This document shows positions 41,026 through 53,137 of a stretch of 64,000 nucleotides of DNA, piece by piece. The position numbers and the translations under genes are program-made. The notes below the pieces were generated by a model, which saw nothing but the letters and a program-made list of their open reading frames with translations, was not told where the DNA came from and ran no database searches. This DNA is from Allacma fusca (Eukaryota > Arthropoda > Collembola > Symphypleona > Sminthuridae). The DNA lies in contig OX359246.1 in NCBI GenBank assembly GCA_947179485.1, forward strand, positions 8,928,001 to 8,992,000, read 5' to 3'. The first letter of the stretch is position 1; every line of letters starts with the position of its first letter.

Positions 41026-42840
41026 ATGGCTCATAAATATAGTTCCAGGCACATTAGGAGGCTGGCGGCTCAGTCTGCTGAAGGATACAGTGTAGCTGTG
41101 TTGGATTTTGCCCTCAATCAAAATTCTCCCATTGAAGTTAATTCAGACTATGTACCTTCTGTAGAAGAATCTTTCAGTGACACTGAAGAGTGTTCAGTGA
41201 CCCATGATCAAAGTTCCTTAGAACGTAGGAATCCGGGAAAAGCGCAGGAAAGTGAAGCAAGCCATAGTTATCACTTCCGTTCAGCTTTACAAAAATGGGC
41301 GGTTGAAGAAAATATTACACACAAATCTTTATCAAAATTGCTTAACCTTTTAAGGGGAGAATTAAAAGAATGTGAATATTTGCCAAAGGACAGTCGGACG
41401 TTTCTAAAAACTTCAAGATCCACGGAAGTTCGCAAAGTGCAACCTGGTTATTACTTCCATTTTGGTATTCTCAAAGGTCTTAAAAAATCTGTGCAAAACA
41501 TTTCAGTGATACCGGACCCCATTGAAATGGATGTTAGTGTGGATGGGCTCCCTTTAACAAGATGTAGTAGCAGTGAGGTTTGGCCAATACAAGGGAAAGT
41601 ATTTAATATTAAAAACAGTTCTCCTTTTATAATAGGAATATACCACGGTGAAACAAAGCCTCATGACAGCAATGAATTTTTATTCCATTTTGTCAACGAA
41701 ATGAAAAGTCTTCAAGAATCTCAGATTAACTTTAGTAACATATTGACAAACTTAAAAATAAGAGCAATACTGTGTGATGCCCCAGCAAAATCAATGATAC
41801 TGAAAACAACTGCTCACACGGGATACTATTCATGCAGTAAATGTGAACAACGAGGAAAGTATATAGAACGAAGAGTTACATTTTCCAACAACACAAATAT
41901 TTTGAGAACTGATGAGTCCTTTCTGTTACAAAGTCAAACAAAATACCACAAAGGAGTCTCAATTTTAACAAAACTGAATGTAGGACTTGTTACACAGGTT
42001 CCCCTTGATTACCTTCATCTTGTGTTAGTTGGAGTTACTAAAAAACGTTTGCTTCTTTGGACCAACGGTAAACGACGAAATTACAGAATTTCAAGAACAC
42101 AAGTAATTACTCTTTCCAAACGATTATTAGCTTCCAGAAATTTAATTCCAACAGAATTTGCCCGTAAGCCTAGAGCACTATCAGAACTAAAAAGATGGAA
42201 ATGTACTGAATTTCGCCTGTTTTTACTATATTTATCCCCCACGGAATTACGTGGAATCCTACCTGCAAATGTGTATAAGCATTTTATGTGTTTTTACTGT
42301 GCCATCTACATACTGTGTTCTGGAGATTTAATTACAACACATATTACTTACGCAGAAAATCTTCTGCTGTATTTCGTATCAAGATTTTCTGTCATCTATG
42401 GAAATGAACATCTGTCTCACAACGTGCACTGTCTACTACATTTAGCAAACGATGCGCGTAGCTTTGGTCCATTGGATCAGTTCAGCACATTTCCTTTTGA
42501 AAATAAACTACACGACATTAAAAAGCTTTTTTAAGGTGGTAAGCATCCTCTGCAGCAGATATGTAGGCGTTTGGAAGATAGAGACAAAATTGAGGAAGCA
42601 AGTCCTCTGACACGTACAACATTTCCGCATTTATCTTCAGAACATACCAATGGGCCATTAATAAATACGGTTGATGCTCCTCAGCAGTTTCAAAAACTGA
42701 AATTTCAAGTTGTTACTATTTTAAAAACAACTGGAAATAATTATATTCTTTCCAAGTGCAACGAGGTCTATAAGGTTCAAAATATGATTAAAGCTACAGG
42801 TAGCATTACTATTATTGGAAAAAAGTTTTTTCACAAATAA
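41026..42840 (+). pseudogene. Tnp2/DUF4218-like transposase, one in-frame stop
   Basis: The ATG opens 502 residues, then a TAA at 42532-42534. The same frame continues for 102 more codons with protein-like sequence (GGKHPLQQICRRLEDRDK) to a stop at 42838-42840, so the lesion is a single nonsense change. Landmarks: MDVSVDGLPL with acidic residues D169/D173, LCDAPAK with D251, H264 and C270-X2-C273 as a likely zinc site, PLDYLHLVLVGV, RWKCTEFRLFLLY, and FPFENKL with E492 just before the stop. From memory these match a widespread animal transposase group with an RNase H-like fold related to Tnp2/DUF4218. It would cut and rejoin element 10 and perhaps element 9. The catalytic assignments are inferred. 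Confidence 0.75.
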
Positions 42841-43165
42841 CCGCTTTTTACTTCACCGTGCAAATCAACAGAACTCGATATTTTTCGTGTGAATAAAAAC
42901 AATACAACTGAGTTAATTAGCTTACCAATTAGCGAAATAAAAGCTAAACTTGTTATTATATGTGACTACAACGATACGATAACAGTGACACCACTACTTC
43001 ATACAAGAAATAGTACTTAGAAATAGTTTAATTACCACCAGTATTTGAGAATCTGAAAGTTAGTACAGCCTTAAATATTTACGCTCGGTTTCCAAAAAAC
43101 TTTGTGTACAATTATTAGAGTTACAAATTAAATTATTAATAAGAACTAAAAATGTTTTTTGTAGG

Positions 43166-44820
43166 ATGAGCTTCGCAGTTATTGAGTTTGCATCGACGAA
43201 AAGATAGACATTATTCCAACTAAATGGATTTTTGAGAAGAACTCGTTGACAAGGACATATTGGCCTTCCTTGTCAAAATCTAAATTCACAGCAGCTGTCA
43301 ACCGCGCTTCTAACCCGGAATCAAAGTGGGATTCCTTTGAGGTGAAAAAGTTTCGCGGGAACTATGGTAAGTTTCAAAAGTTTAAATGCATATGTAAAAT
43401 ATTTTTCCGTTGCAATGTTTCAAAATATCACATGCTATAAACAATTCCTCAGAAACTGTTTTGGCAGCCCGAGGTAAGCTCAAAAGACTTGAGAACAACC
43501 GAGAAACCAGCGACGGTACAGGTCGTAGAAACCGCAAACCCAACATCCGAAACGATGTATATACCTTTGTTCCACAAAGGAAAGTTCGGAAAACTTATGC
43601 TTCAAGTGCATCCAGTATGCCGATTTCAGAAACTAGTAGTTTAAACTCTGCTCCACGGATGCCTAAATCAAGTCAGTCTGATGGTGAGAAATGAATTTTA
43701 AATAATGTTTGAGCAATATTGTCTAGTGTTTCAAAAAATAATTATGTTACTATTTAGCCAAGTTTTTTCTAATGTTTTAGCAAATGCTTCATCTCCAACT
43801 AAACTTTCATGCTCGGGGTCGTTGGTACGTGTAAATAATTCGCGCAGCTTGTCTCCTAAGAATAACCAGATAGACCTCCCTTATGTCAGCAAATCCTCGA
43901 ATTTCGAAGAAAGGCCACCAACTCATTGCAGTAAAGTGACAGCAAGATTAGCAAATCATTCTCCTTCCACGTCGGGTGCAAGTACAAGGTTCATGGATCT
44001 GGTTTTTAGTCTAATGTTATTTATACTATTGACAGAATTCAAATCCAAAGTGATTCCATCGTTGGCATATTTGAAGATGAAAGTAGACTAGCTCGCTCAA
44101 AGTCAGGAAGTAAATGCTGAGAAACTTTCACAGACGTCAAAACTCCCAGTAAATTTTCGTATTGCGCTTCCCGTAAAGACCATCACTGAATTTGAAGACC
44201 TTGAGTCTCGTGTTGCAAATGATCCGGATTTGTACGCAGAGTTGGTAATAATTAAGGTGTGCAAGATAGTAATTATTACTATCTTACACATCTGGACCAC
44301 CATTACTAAATAAACAGGCTTTGTTGGTATTGTAAACGAGTACATGTTTTGATATTTTAGGCAAGTAGACTAGATTGGATTGGAGGAAAGGATACTCGTG
44401 ATTGCACCTTTAAAACTATGCAGAAGGTCATCAGCAATGAGGTGGCTGCAGGATTAAATTGGGCGGGGCACAATAATAAGCTTGGTTTTAAAAACTTTGA
44501 GCTTGCAACGATAATTAGCAGTAAAGTTTCAAAGACAAAAATCTTGTTAATATTTTTGTTTAAACTAATATTTTAAATTATGGTGGTTATTTTGTAGATT
44601 GTGTGCATGGATTTTTCAAGAAACAAGGAAGTATGTCAGAAATTGAGAGAGCCATGAAAAATTGGTTAAAGGCAGCACCTACTCGTGTTTTGAATCAATC
44701 GTAAGTTGTTTATGGGTGTGCATGTTAGTTTGAATTAACCTGATTGAGTAGTCTTTAATCCATCTATTGTGATACTACGTTGTTTTATTTATATTTTACA
44801 GAACCAAATCTCGCAAGTAA
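43166..44820 (+). pseudogene. DUF4806-like accessory gene of element 10, frameshifted
   Basis: Multi-exon gene pieced together from 43166-43366 (GTAAGT donor), 43453-43683 (GTGAGA donor), an exon from 43781, and later pieces at about 44105-44250, 44362-44520 and 44600-44702. The first exon reads MSFAVIEF, then runs into a TAG; one base over, the homologous frame resumes (DIIPTKWIF...TYWPSL). The late part has LDWIGGKDTRDCTFKTM, then NWAGH...FKNFELATII, and finally EIERAMKNWLKAAPTR. From memory this is the DUF4806 pattern, found in animals near transposases of the preceding type. Its role is unknown. The middle exons are Ser/Lys rich. The exact 3' end is uncertain. Confidence 0.65.
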
Positions 44821-45729
44821 ATTGCTTCCAGCCAGATGAGCAACTGACCGGTATGTTCAAGAGTTGACATCTGAAAGTTTGTGCAACTTACCCTCAACAA
44901 TAACGGGCAGATATATTGTTTAAACCACGCAAATTACATTTTACTTAATTAAAATGTAAGCTACGTAAATCATTACTGTCAAATAAAAGTTGCCGTGTAA
45001 TACAGACTTTTGATGAATATGCAATTATTATAGTGGATACTATTGTTTAATTGGTTTCTACAAATATTTAGTTTCAAAAAGGTAAAACTTTAGGTAAAAT
45101 TTGGTAAAGCCGTTTACCCGGCAGACGCTATAGTTACGTTATAGCATTCACGTTATATTTCCCGGACAATTTTGCCTTTAGTTTCCCTGTTCCTAACTCA
45201 TGATCGCCGTTACGTTTCCGTTAAACTTACGTTGAAGCGTTTCCTCGGTTGCGTTTATTTTTCGTGAAATTAACGTGATAGTGCTACATGGGACCTGAAA
45301 ATGGTGTTCTTAGTTTGCAGTTGGAAGGTGAATGAGTTTAGTTTAATTTCATAGCAAACAAATTGATCAGATGTAGCCAACACTATTTTAGCCGAATTTA
45401 TTTTCATAACCAGTTTTCCTTTGGTACACACGCGTAAGAAGTTTTGAAAAATCCAATTTCAATTCAATTTAATCCCAATTACAAGTCAATTTCAATTCAA
45501 TTTAATCCCAATTACAAGTCAATTTCAACTTGCTCAAGTTTTGAAAGTTGTAATTGACAATTCAACTATGGACGCTTCTACTTGATTAATACAAATTGGT
45601 TATTTTTCAAGTATTTGATTGACAAATACTCAACTAGAAATTACCACTATAAATTGAATTGAAAATTCAATTACAAATTCAAATTCAACTAGCTCAATAA
45701 ATTGAGTTGGGAGGAGCCCTAATACTAAT

Positions 45730-46855
45730 CTGTCAATCTGAACCTTGTTGTTGTAAATTGTTTTCAGAGAAGTGTGTCTAGAAAATCATCGCTTTTAAAA
45801 ATTCAGGCAATAAGTTTCGGGGCCATTCTGAATTCCCAAAAAGCCCAATAATTGTGTTATCTAGGAAATTCTTTTTGGGTTGATCTTGCTTTCATGCAGT
45901 GGGAACGATTTAAGACTTCAGGGGGAAATTTAATGGAATAACAATTTTTAAAAGCATTATAACCATATGTACGTAAAACCTATACAGGTATTTTGTACTA
46001 TAAGCTTGACATATTTACCATTTCATAAGCATTGGTTATTTAAATGTCTGAGAGTGTGCAGCCTTTAATGTTTAATTATTTATGTTTTTTCTCAGTGGAT
46101 TTTTTCCTCCACTTGTACATATGTACGCCCAAAACTATACAGGCATCCACATTAACAAATAAAAATCCCAATGCCCTAAATTTTTCCCTTCACTTCACAT
46201 GTCCTATACTATAGGCATACAATTAATACTACTTCAGATTCAGCTATAATCTTTAACAGTGACAGATGTATGTTTGCGATTGTCACCTAACCTCAAGTAC
46301 ATCAAATAGTCTAATCACCATTTATTTTGATTGACGTGGATAAAATCAATCACCGTGACAATCACAGATGAGATTAATGCCTGTTTTTATGCTCCTAGAC
46401 ATACAACATACACTCAAGCGTTGATTTCTAGACTTGTCAACTAATTTCTAATGCATCCGAATCTTTCCTAAATCAAATTAGTACAGTACAGAGCTCCAGT
46501 AATAAAAACGGTGCATTTGGTAATTACACCTGGCTAAAATATGGGTAAAGGAATTTTTCACACATATACTTTCAAATAAGATACGAATGCGAGTTAAAAA
46601 TCTTGCTAATCCGCATTACAGTAGTACTCTTTAAAATATTCCTTGAAGGGAGCCGCAGTTACGAAACCAAATTTAATGTTCCAATGGTGAAAATTGGGCA
46701 TGATGGCAAAATGAGATTTAGCCGAATAATTTTGTCCCCTTGTTGAGAATATGCTCCTACGTGGAGTGAGAGAGTCAAATGTATATAACAAGATTATATT
46801 TTTTGACTATTTGTACATTCCTGAATTAATATAGTTTTGACTATTGTGAAAACAG
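45730..46855. other. Intergenic DNA upstream of the GH31 gene
   Basis: No confident exon. The missing first exon of the GH31 gene (with the start codon) may lie here or further upstream; no short ATG exon could be placed reliably. Confidence 0.4.
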
Positions 46856-49800
46856 GGCTCCGTCCTTCATTCCTTCTGTTCGTGTTGCTAATCAGCAGCA
46901 GCCCTCTCCTGGGCTTTGGGAAGCAACTCTTCAATGAGCCAATCCAATTAGGAGGAATGCTTGTGAAGCCAAGTGGAAAAGGGAATGCCGTGGGTATCTT
47001 AATCGACTCTCTAGGTAATGCTCAGGAATTGTCCAGCTTCACATCATCTTACAATGTGCTTTAAATTATACAGATCCATCGATCCATTTTAACATACATC
47101 GAAGCGCTTGATCATACACCGATGCGTCTTAACATGAATCGTTGAATTTTAACACACGCCGATGTATTTTAACATACTTCGATGAATGCTTTCATTTTGA
47201 AGCAAATTTTTACCCCTAAAGAATTAATTTTTTCATAAATGAACCCTGAATATCCGTGTGTGTAAATCAATAAGGTGATACCGGGCTAAGGGGAGAACTC
47301 GGGTTGGGCATGCCGGAGGCAGTTACTTTGCCATCGCTCTGTTCTGATGACGATGCAGAAGTATGTTTCGAATTTGGGGACTACGCTAAACTCCTTCTAA
47401 CTTCTGGGTCGTCCAGTAATGGAAACTGCCATACTATTGAGTGGCACTCCAGTTACGCCAGGAGACATGAGGACTGCTTCGACCTGATCCGAAATCATAA
47501 TTGGTAAATACCCTTTTTTTATACCTTAATGTTTTTAATGCCTATATACGCGAGTAGCTTAGGCATACATTCATGGAAATTCAACAAAATCCTGGTTTTT
47601 ACCACTGAGTTCTTGTTACAAGGTATGGAGGCGGTGGACCAACTTACGTGGACACGTGGCCTATCCAACAGACCAGTCGTAAAGAGGCTCCTCTCGTACC
47701 TGGGGATTCATTGGGGGGCTCGACTGAGTACGGAGGTGTCTCCGAGAACTACTGGGTGTTATCTTCTGGGGTTACGATCCATGTTGATGAGAGGGTTCCA
47801 CTTTGGTTTAGTAAGACAACATAACTAAAGATATTTGCAGTGAAAAAAGTATTCTGTTAACAATAGTTTAAAATACGACGTAACAGAGATTATTTTAGAA
47901 AAATGATCCGGATATTAATTAACTCCAACGACTGTTTTTCAGGCATGAACTCCACACACCCTGGGCAAGCATGTTTTGTGGCTAAAGACACCCCTCCTTT
48001 CCAGCCAAGACAGGACCTTATGTAATACTCATATTTAATTCCGTATTTAAAATGGAGAACATGTCTTTACGAAACATCCTTTGAACTTCTGTGGAATTTT
48101 AGTTTGAAATATGAAGTCTGCACCAGTTCAGCTGACGATAAGAACTTCAAAGATGTTCATCTCCGGAACCTCAACAAGTACTATGAGAGGCCAAGTGGCA
48201 TTCCCGATGCAAGAATGCTCATCGACCCTATTTGGTCCACCTGGGCCCAATGGCATCGTAATGTAAACCAGACATTGGTTATTGAATTGGCCAATCGGTT
48301 GATCGCGGAGGGCTTCAATAAAAATTCTCACATTGAGATCGATGACATGTGGGAGGACTGGTATGGGGAAGCAGAATTCAGTTCCCAGAAGTTTCCTGAT
48401 CCCCGGGGTACTATAATCATAGCATTTCACTCTTCGTGGTTATCTCAAAGTTGAAAATATCAATTAATTTTTCTGAAATTCTAAAGATCATGCTTTTTCA
48501 CAGGAATGATTGATACTCTTCGTGAATTGGGATTCCGTGCGACTGCGTGGGTGATCCCTTTTATTAACGTTGGTAAGGTTTGTAATATAGAACAATTTTT
48601 TTAATGCAATTTGATCCGTCTATTTGAGTTGATTTTTAGAATCACCATCATTTAAAACTGCCTTCGATCGGGGATATTTTGTCAAAGACAAAAACAACAA
48701 ATTTGGCATGACCCAATGGTGGCAAGGATCAAATTCTGGTCTCATTGATTTTACCAACGAAGGTAAAGCCCGCGAAGATGACTTATCTTTATTTTGTTTA
48801 ATCTTTTAAAAAATTAACAACCAGATATTTTTAGGTCGAATTTTTACAAAAGTCTTAATAATTTCAATATTTTTATTTCTTCTGTGTGTAGAGGCCGTGG
48901 AATGGTGGTCGGCCAGACTTGTGGCTCTCCAGAGTAAATACGGTCTTGATGGGTTTAAATTTGGTAATAATTTTATTACATATTTAAATAAATTTTAAAA
49001 TCTTGACTGATTTGGTATGATATGCCTGAATTTTACTTTTTTATTTTATATTTATTAAAAGACGCCGGAGAATTCGGATGGCTTCCCCCGTCTTACAAAT
49101 TAGCCAAAAGTGATCCAGATTTGGAGCCAAGTTTTGCAACAACGAAATATGTGGAAGCTGTCGCCAAATTTGGGGGTTTGAGCGAAGTTAGGTCCGGGAG
49201 ACTTAATCAGGCAAGTTTCTATCATTTTAATCTCTCATCATTTAATAATAATTTTTTTGTAAATTTTTATACCGGTGAACTGAAAGTTTTTTTTTACATT
49301 TAATTATTTTTTTAGAAAGAAGCAATATTTACCCGAATGTTGGACAAGGACTCGAAGTTTGGATACGACAATGGCCTGAAGTCACTTCTGCCAACCTTGT
49401 TTGATTTTGGGCTGAAAGGGTAAAATTTTTTAATTTTGTTTTTACAGAAACTTAAAGATTTTGAGAATAATTTTGTCAATGAAATTTAGCTACACATTTG
49501 TTCTACCTGACATGATCGGAGGAAACTCTTACGGAGATAGGCCTAATCGGGAATTATATATCCGATGGTTGCAAGCCAATGCTTTCATGCCCAGTATTCA
49601 ATTCAGTATCCTTCCTTGGGAGTATGATCCGGAGGTGAGGAAAAACAGGGCTAGGACTAATTTAGTAAAAAATAATTTAATAATAGATACATTATTGAGT
49701 GCTTCCATGGATGGATTTCAGGTAGTTTCAATCGCTAGAGGAATTTTAAGCATTCGGAATGAATTTGCTGGGAAAATAATTGAAGCAGCGGAGTTTTCTG

Positions 49801-50182
49801 TTCTTGATGGGACCCCTATTAACCGCCCTATGTGGTGGTATGATCCGTTGGACACGAAAACCTTCGTCATTGACAATCGTACGTCTCTTTGTCAATTGAA
49901 TGAAATATAATTGCTGGTGGTTTAAAACAATTTTTATCTAAAGAAAGTAACAGAGATTTAACATTTAAATGCACATTTCCCACAGAGTACATGCTGGGAG
50001 ATGATATCCTGGTGGCACCAGTTCTGGACGAAGGAGCTACTTCCAGAAATATTTACTTGCCGAAGGGTACCTGGTCAATTCGAGTGGGCAGCAATACAGA
50101 GACTTACGAGGGGCCCATTACCTTGGAAAATTACCCGGCTCCACTTGATTACTTGCCCTGGTTCCTTCGGACGAGCGAATAA
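46856..50182 (+). CDS. GH31 alpha-glycosidase, MYORG-like, 13 exons (first exon missing)
   Basis: Exons: 46856-47014, 47275-47503, 47623-47810, 47943-48021, 48103-48407, 48504-48572, 48640-48762, 48892-48963, 49062-49210, 49316-49419, 49490-49634, 49722-49878, 49986-50182. All junctions keep phase, giving about 658 residues. The N-terminus (LLFVLLISSSPLLGF) is a signal peptide or anchor, but no in-frame ATG exists before an upstream stop, so a short 5' exon is missing. Key motifs are DPIWSTWAQW, EIDDMWEDWYG (nucleophile Asp), FKFDAGEFGWLP (acid/base Asp), MLDKDSKFGY and FVLPDMIGGNSYGDR, the hallmarks of GH31 enzymes like myogenesis-regulating glycosidase. It should hydrolyse alpha-linked sugars in the secretory pathway or outside the cell. 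The intron after 49210 starts GC (CAG^GCAAGT). Introns are about 66-260 bp. No disabling change seen. Confidence 0.93.
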
Positions 50183-51803
50183 AAATGTAAATCCGCTCCT
50201 GTGGCTTTTAAAACTGTCTCCACATTAGTTACATCAAAGTTGTAAAAATATGGAGCCTTATCATTTTTAAACCATATGCAGAGATTTCGCTGAAATTAAT
50301 TTAAGTTTGTAATTTCCAGTTGATTCAAATAATGTTGAAGTAATGGGATAATGTGGGGATTGGTCAAATATTTAATTACCCATTAATAAAATAATTAAAC
50401 ATTGGTAATATACATACTTAATGTATGCTAATGTTATACATGTTACCTGCTGGCCTCTCTTGGATGACTGACTCATTTCTGACCATAGTGCAAACAACTA
50501 TTGATAAGATCAATGTAATTACTTAAAGTTACTTGTGCTTGTATCACAGTCCCAGGTCTTAAATAACGCAAATCCATAAGGAAACCATGCATATTTCATG
50601 TACGAAATGTAAGCCTACCTGGGCCTTATCAATTTGTGTGCTATCATTCCCAAAACAATTAAATTCATAGTTTGAAGCTCTAACGAAATGACATGTGTAA
50701 ATCTAAATGCTTAAAACAATTCATGGGTGCACAAATTTAGCACAACATCAATAAGATTCTCACCTCAAAGTGACAATTATTATTCCAGAAATTATTTTCA
50801 ACTAGAAAACCCTTTTATGTAAGTACTCGTCATGTCCATGGCTACTACTTTAAAATGACAACATTACATGCCGGAGATAAAAATGATCAGCCCTTTCCAG
50901 ATACATTTACAACATCCCTCATTTACAACATATTATGTAATGAGATTATTCCAGACTGACCAAATAGGTTTAATTTGTAATTTGTTTTCATTCCCGTCGA
51001 GAATTATAAAAGTATCTATAGTTTGTAATAAATCTATTGATGAAATCATCACACGCGTGGAGTTGAAGCAACTGTGTATAATATGCAACCAGATATTGTA
51101 TCATAAAATTTATTTGTGAGTCAACAGACCTACATATGTTACATAAAGCCAGAAGACAATATTTAAAATAATAATCGTTGCCCCAAATTCTAATTTGCTC
51201 CTGTAAGCTGTCCCAACATTCCTTTTAAAAAATCAAACCAAAAGATATACTACATTTTACACATGATACACTTCCGTGTCTCATTGCTTCAATTCTTGCA
51301 CAAAGCTTGAAATGGGCTACGAAAGATATTCCGTAAACAAGTTAAAATATATGAGCAGAGCTTTATTTATGTATATGTAATTATAAAAATGAATATTACG
51401 CAGAGATAAAGAAGCTTTCATCAAAAGTCCAAATAGAGCCATTACGTGACATTTATTTACATTTATAATGACATCATAGGAAGCATTAAATAAGTCTGGG
51501 GTTCGGAGATTTTGAAACAAATGTACTGCAATTAGTCTCATTATTATTGCAAAATGGAACAAATTTGAATATAAATTAAAAATGTTTCCCTACTGTTTTT
51601 CTTATCAGCAAACAAAGATATTTGTTACATCAATAAAATTATATGTCACATCAATTTTCATTAAAACAAACATTTGCCCAGGTAAATACCCAGTGACCCA
51701 CTCATGTATAAATACTGTAAAATAAAGGTTGAAAGAATAGTTCATTTTGCCCTTCCTACCGAAAGCTTTAGCTTAATTGAAAGAATTACTTCAAATTTTA
51801 TCA
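50183..51803. other. Intergenic DNA, nothing recognised
   Basis: AT-rich, with only short chance frames. It probably includes the 3' untranslated region of the GH31 gene and the promoter of the next gene. Confidence 0.4.
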
Positions 51804-52594
51804 ATGTTGTTGAGATTTTATTCAGTCCTATTTGTCTGCCTCATCTATAAATTTCCAGTGGCTGATTCATGCACGATGGAGATTCACGCAGTGTAATACG
51901 AGATTTTAAACTTTCATTTTTTTTAAATTTAATAAAACATTCCATGGCATTGCTAGTTTTTGTACACAATTAATTACACTTGTTACAGCGGTGCCAATTG
52001 GAAGCTAATGTGGGAATTTTTAACCCTTAATTTTAGCATGTATTCTCCAAGTTTATGCGTTGTTTTGTGTATCTGTCCTATGAAGTTTTTAAACTTGTCC
52101 TGGATTACATTCAATTTCCAATAATTACTATTTTTTCCAGCGGATTTCCCATCAAGTGTCAATTTTGGAGCTGTTTATATCCATATCCACAGTGTACCAT
52201 CAAGATTGAGCATATTACTCAAAAATCACCGGTGCCAATTATAACTACTTACAAATTAAGCTGCTGTAACACTGGTACGAACCCTTTGGGAACGATGGTG
52301 CTGTCTCAGGATATGTATGAAACGGTAATTGTTTAATGTTGTTTAAAAAATATATATTTGCTATTTTTACTTTCTAATATGTGTTGTGTACTTTTACAAC
52401 AAATATTTATGAACTTTTAGGTAGTTGTATCTATTCATTGCGTCTCCTATCCTGTTGGACCTAGTCAACCAATATGTGGACCCTTGCACTACTTCACTGT
52501 GTTTTTCAACGATGGGGATATTATGGAAATGCCATACGAGTCGCCCATAATCGCTCTAAAATGTATCGGATGTTCCGACCAAATCAATACATAA
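51804..52594 (+). CDS. Small secreted cysteine-rich protein, 3 exons
   Basis: Exons 51804-51892 (phase 2 end, donor GT^GTAATA), 52141-52324 (after TTTTTTCCAG, donor ACG^GTAATT) and 52421-52594 (after GAACTTTTAG). All phases agree, giving 148 residues. Exon 1 encodes a clear signal peptide (MLLRFYSVLFVCLIY...VADS), then a cysteine. The mature part has about ten cysteines, including SCC and KCIGC near the C-terminus, mixed with beta-strand-like stretches (PIITTYKLSCC, VVVSIHCVSY, HYFTVFFNDGD). No transmembrane segment follows. I do not recognise the family. A small extracellular beta-rich disulfide domain, such as a lipid- or ligand-binding protein, is possible. It lies 1.6 kb downstream of the GH31 gene on the same strand; no functional link is implied. 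Confidence 0.72.
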
Positions 52595-52852
52595 TTGTTT
52601 CGTATATTTGGTTTGACCTTGTTTGAACGGAAGAATATGTGTCGGGAGCGCAGATGAAGGAGTATGATCAGGATTTGCTTTGAATGAGAAGAATAGATAA
52701 ATACATGTTGGGCTCGACTAGATTTGATAAATTTTAAAACAAAACAGGGGGAAATCGCTTATTAACATGAATGACTGGAGAATGCATGGACAGCGTAACA
52801 GTCGACAGATGGGGAGGGAATGCTCTCCGAATGCAATATGCATTACATTTTT
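52595..52852. other. 3' flank of the cysteine-rich gene
   Basis: No further exon seen. It may hold the 3' untranslated region. Confidence 0.35.
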
Positions 52853-53137
52853 GTAGTAACCACCATAAATTGTAGTAACCACCATAAATTGTAGTAACCA
52901 CCATAAATTGTAGTAACCACCATAAATTGTAGTAACCACCATAAATTGTAGTAACCACCATAAATTGTAGTAACCACCATAAATTGTAGTAACCACCATA
53001 AATTGTAGTAACCACCATAAATTGTAGTAACCACCATAAATTGTAGTAACCACCATAAATTGTAGTAACCACCATAAATTGTAGTAACCACCATAAATTG
53101 TAGTAACCACCATAAATTGTAGTAACCACCATAAATT
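52853..53137. repeat. Minisatellite, 15 perfect copies of 19 bp
   Basis: The unit GTAGTAACCACCATAAATT is repeated 15 times without a mismatch (285 bp). Because 19 is not a multiple of 3 and the unit has no stop on the minus strand, all three minus frames stay open. The resulting periodic peptide is a by-product, not a gene. Confidence 0.95.

Larger units (their letters stand above)
40039..45721 (+). mobile_element. Large two-gene DNA transposon, word-array type (element 10)
   Basis: The left TIR is TAGGGCTCCTCACAATTTCA and the right inverse begins TAGGGCTCCTCCCAACTCAA. The flanking octamer ATACTAAT is perfect (40031-40038 and 45722-45729). The subterminal arrays of CAATTTCAATT words lie at 40048-40280 and 45440-45715. 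Inside are a Tnp2/DUF4218-like transposase gene (41026-42840) and a DUF4806-like gene (43166 to about 44820), both plus strand. Each carries one visible disabling lesion. The 8-bp duplication is unusual for CACTA-type transposases, which normally give 2-3 bp. Confidence 0.88.
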
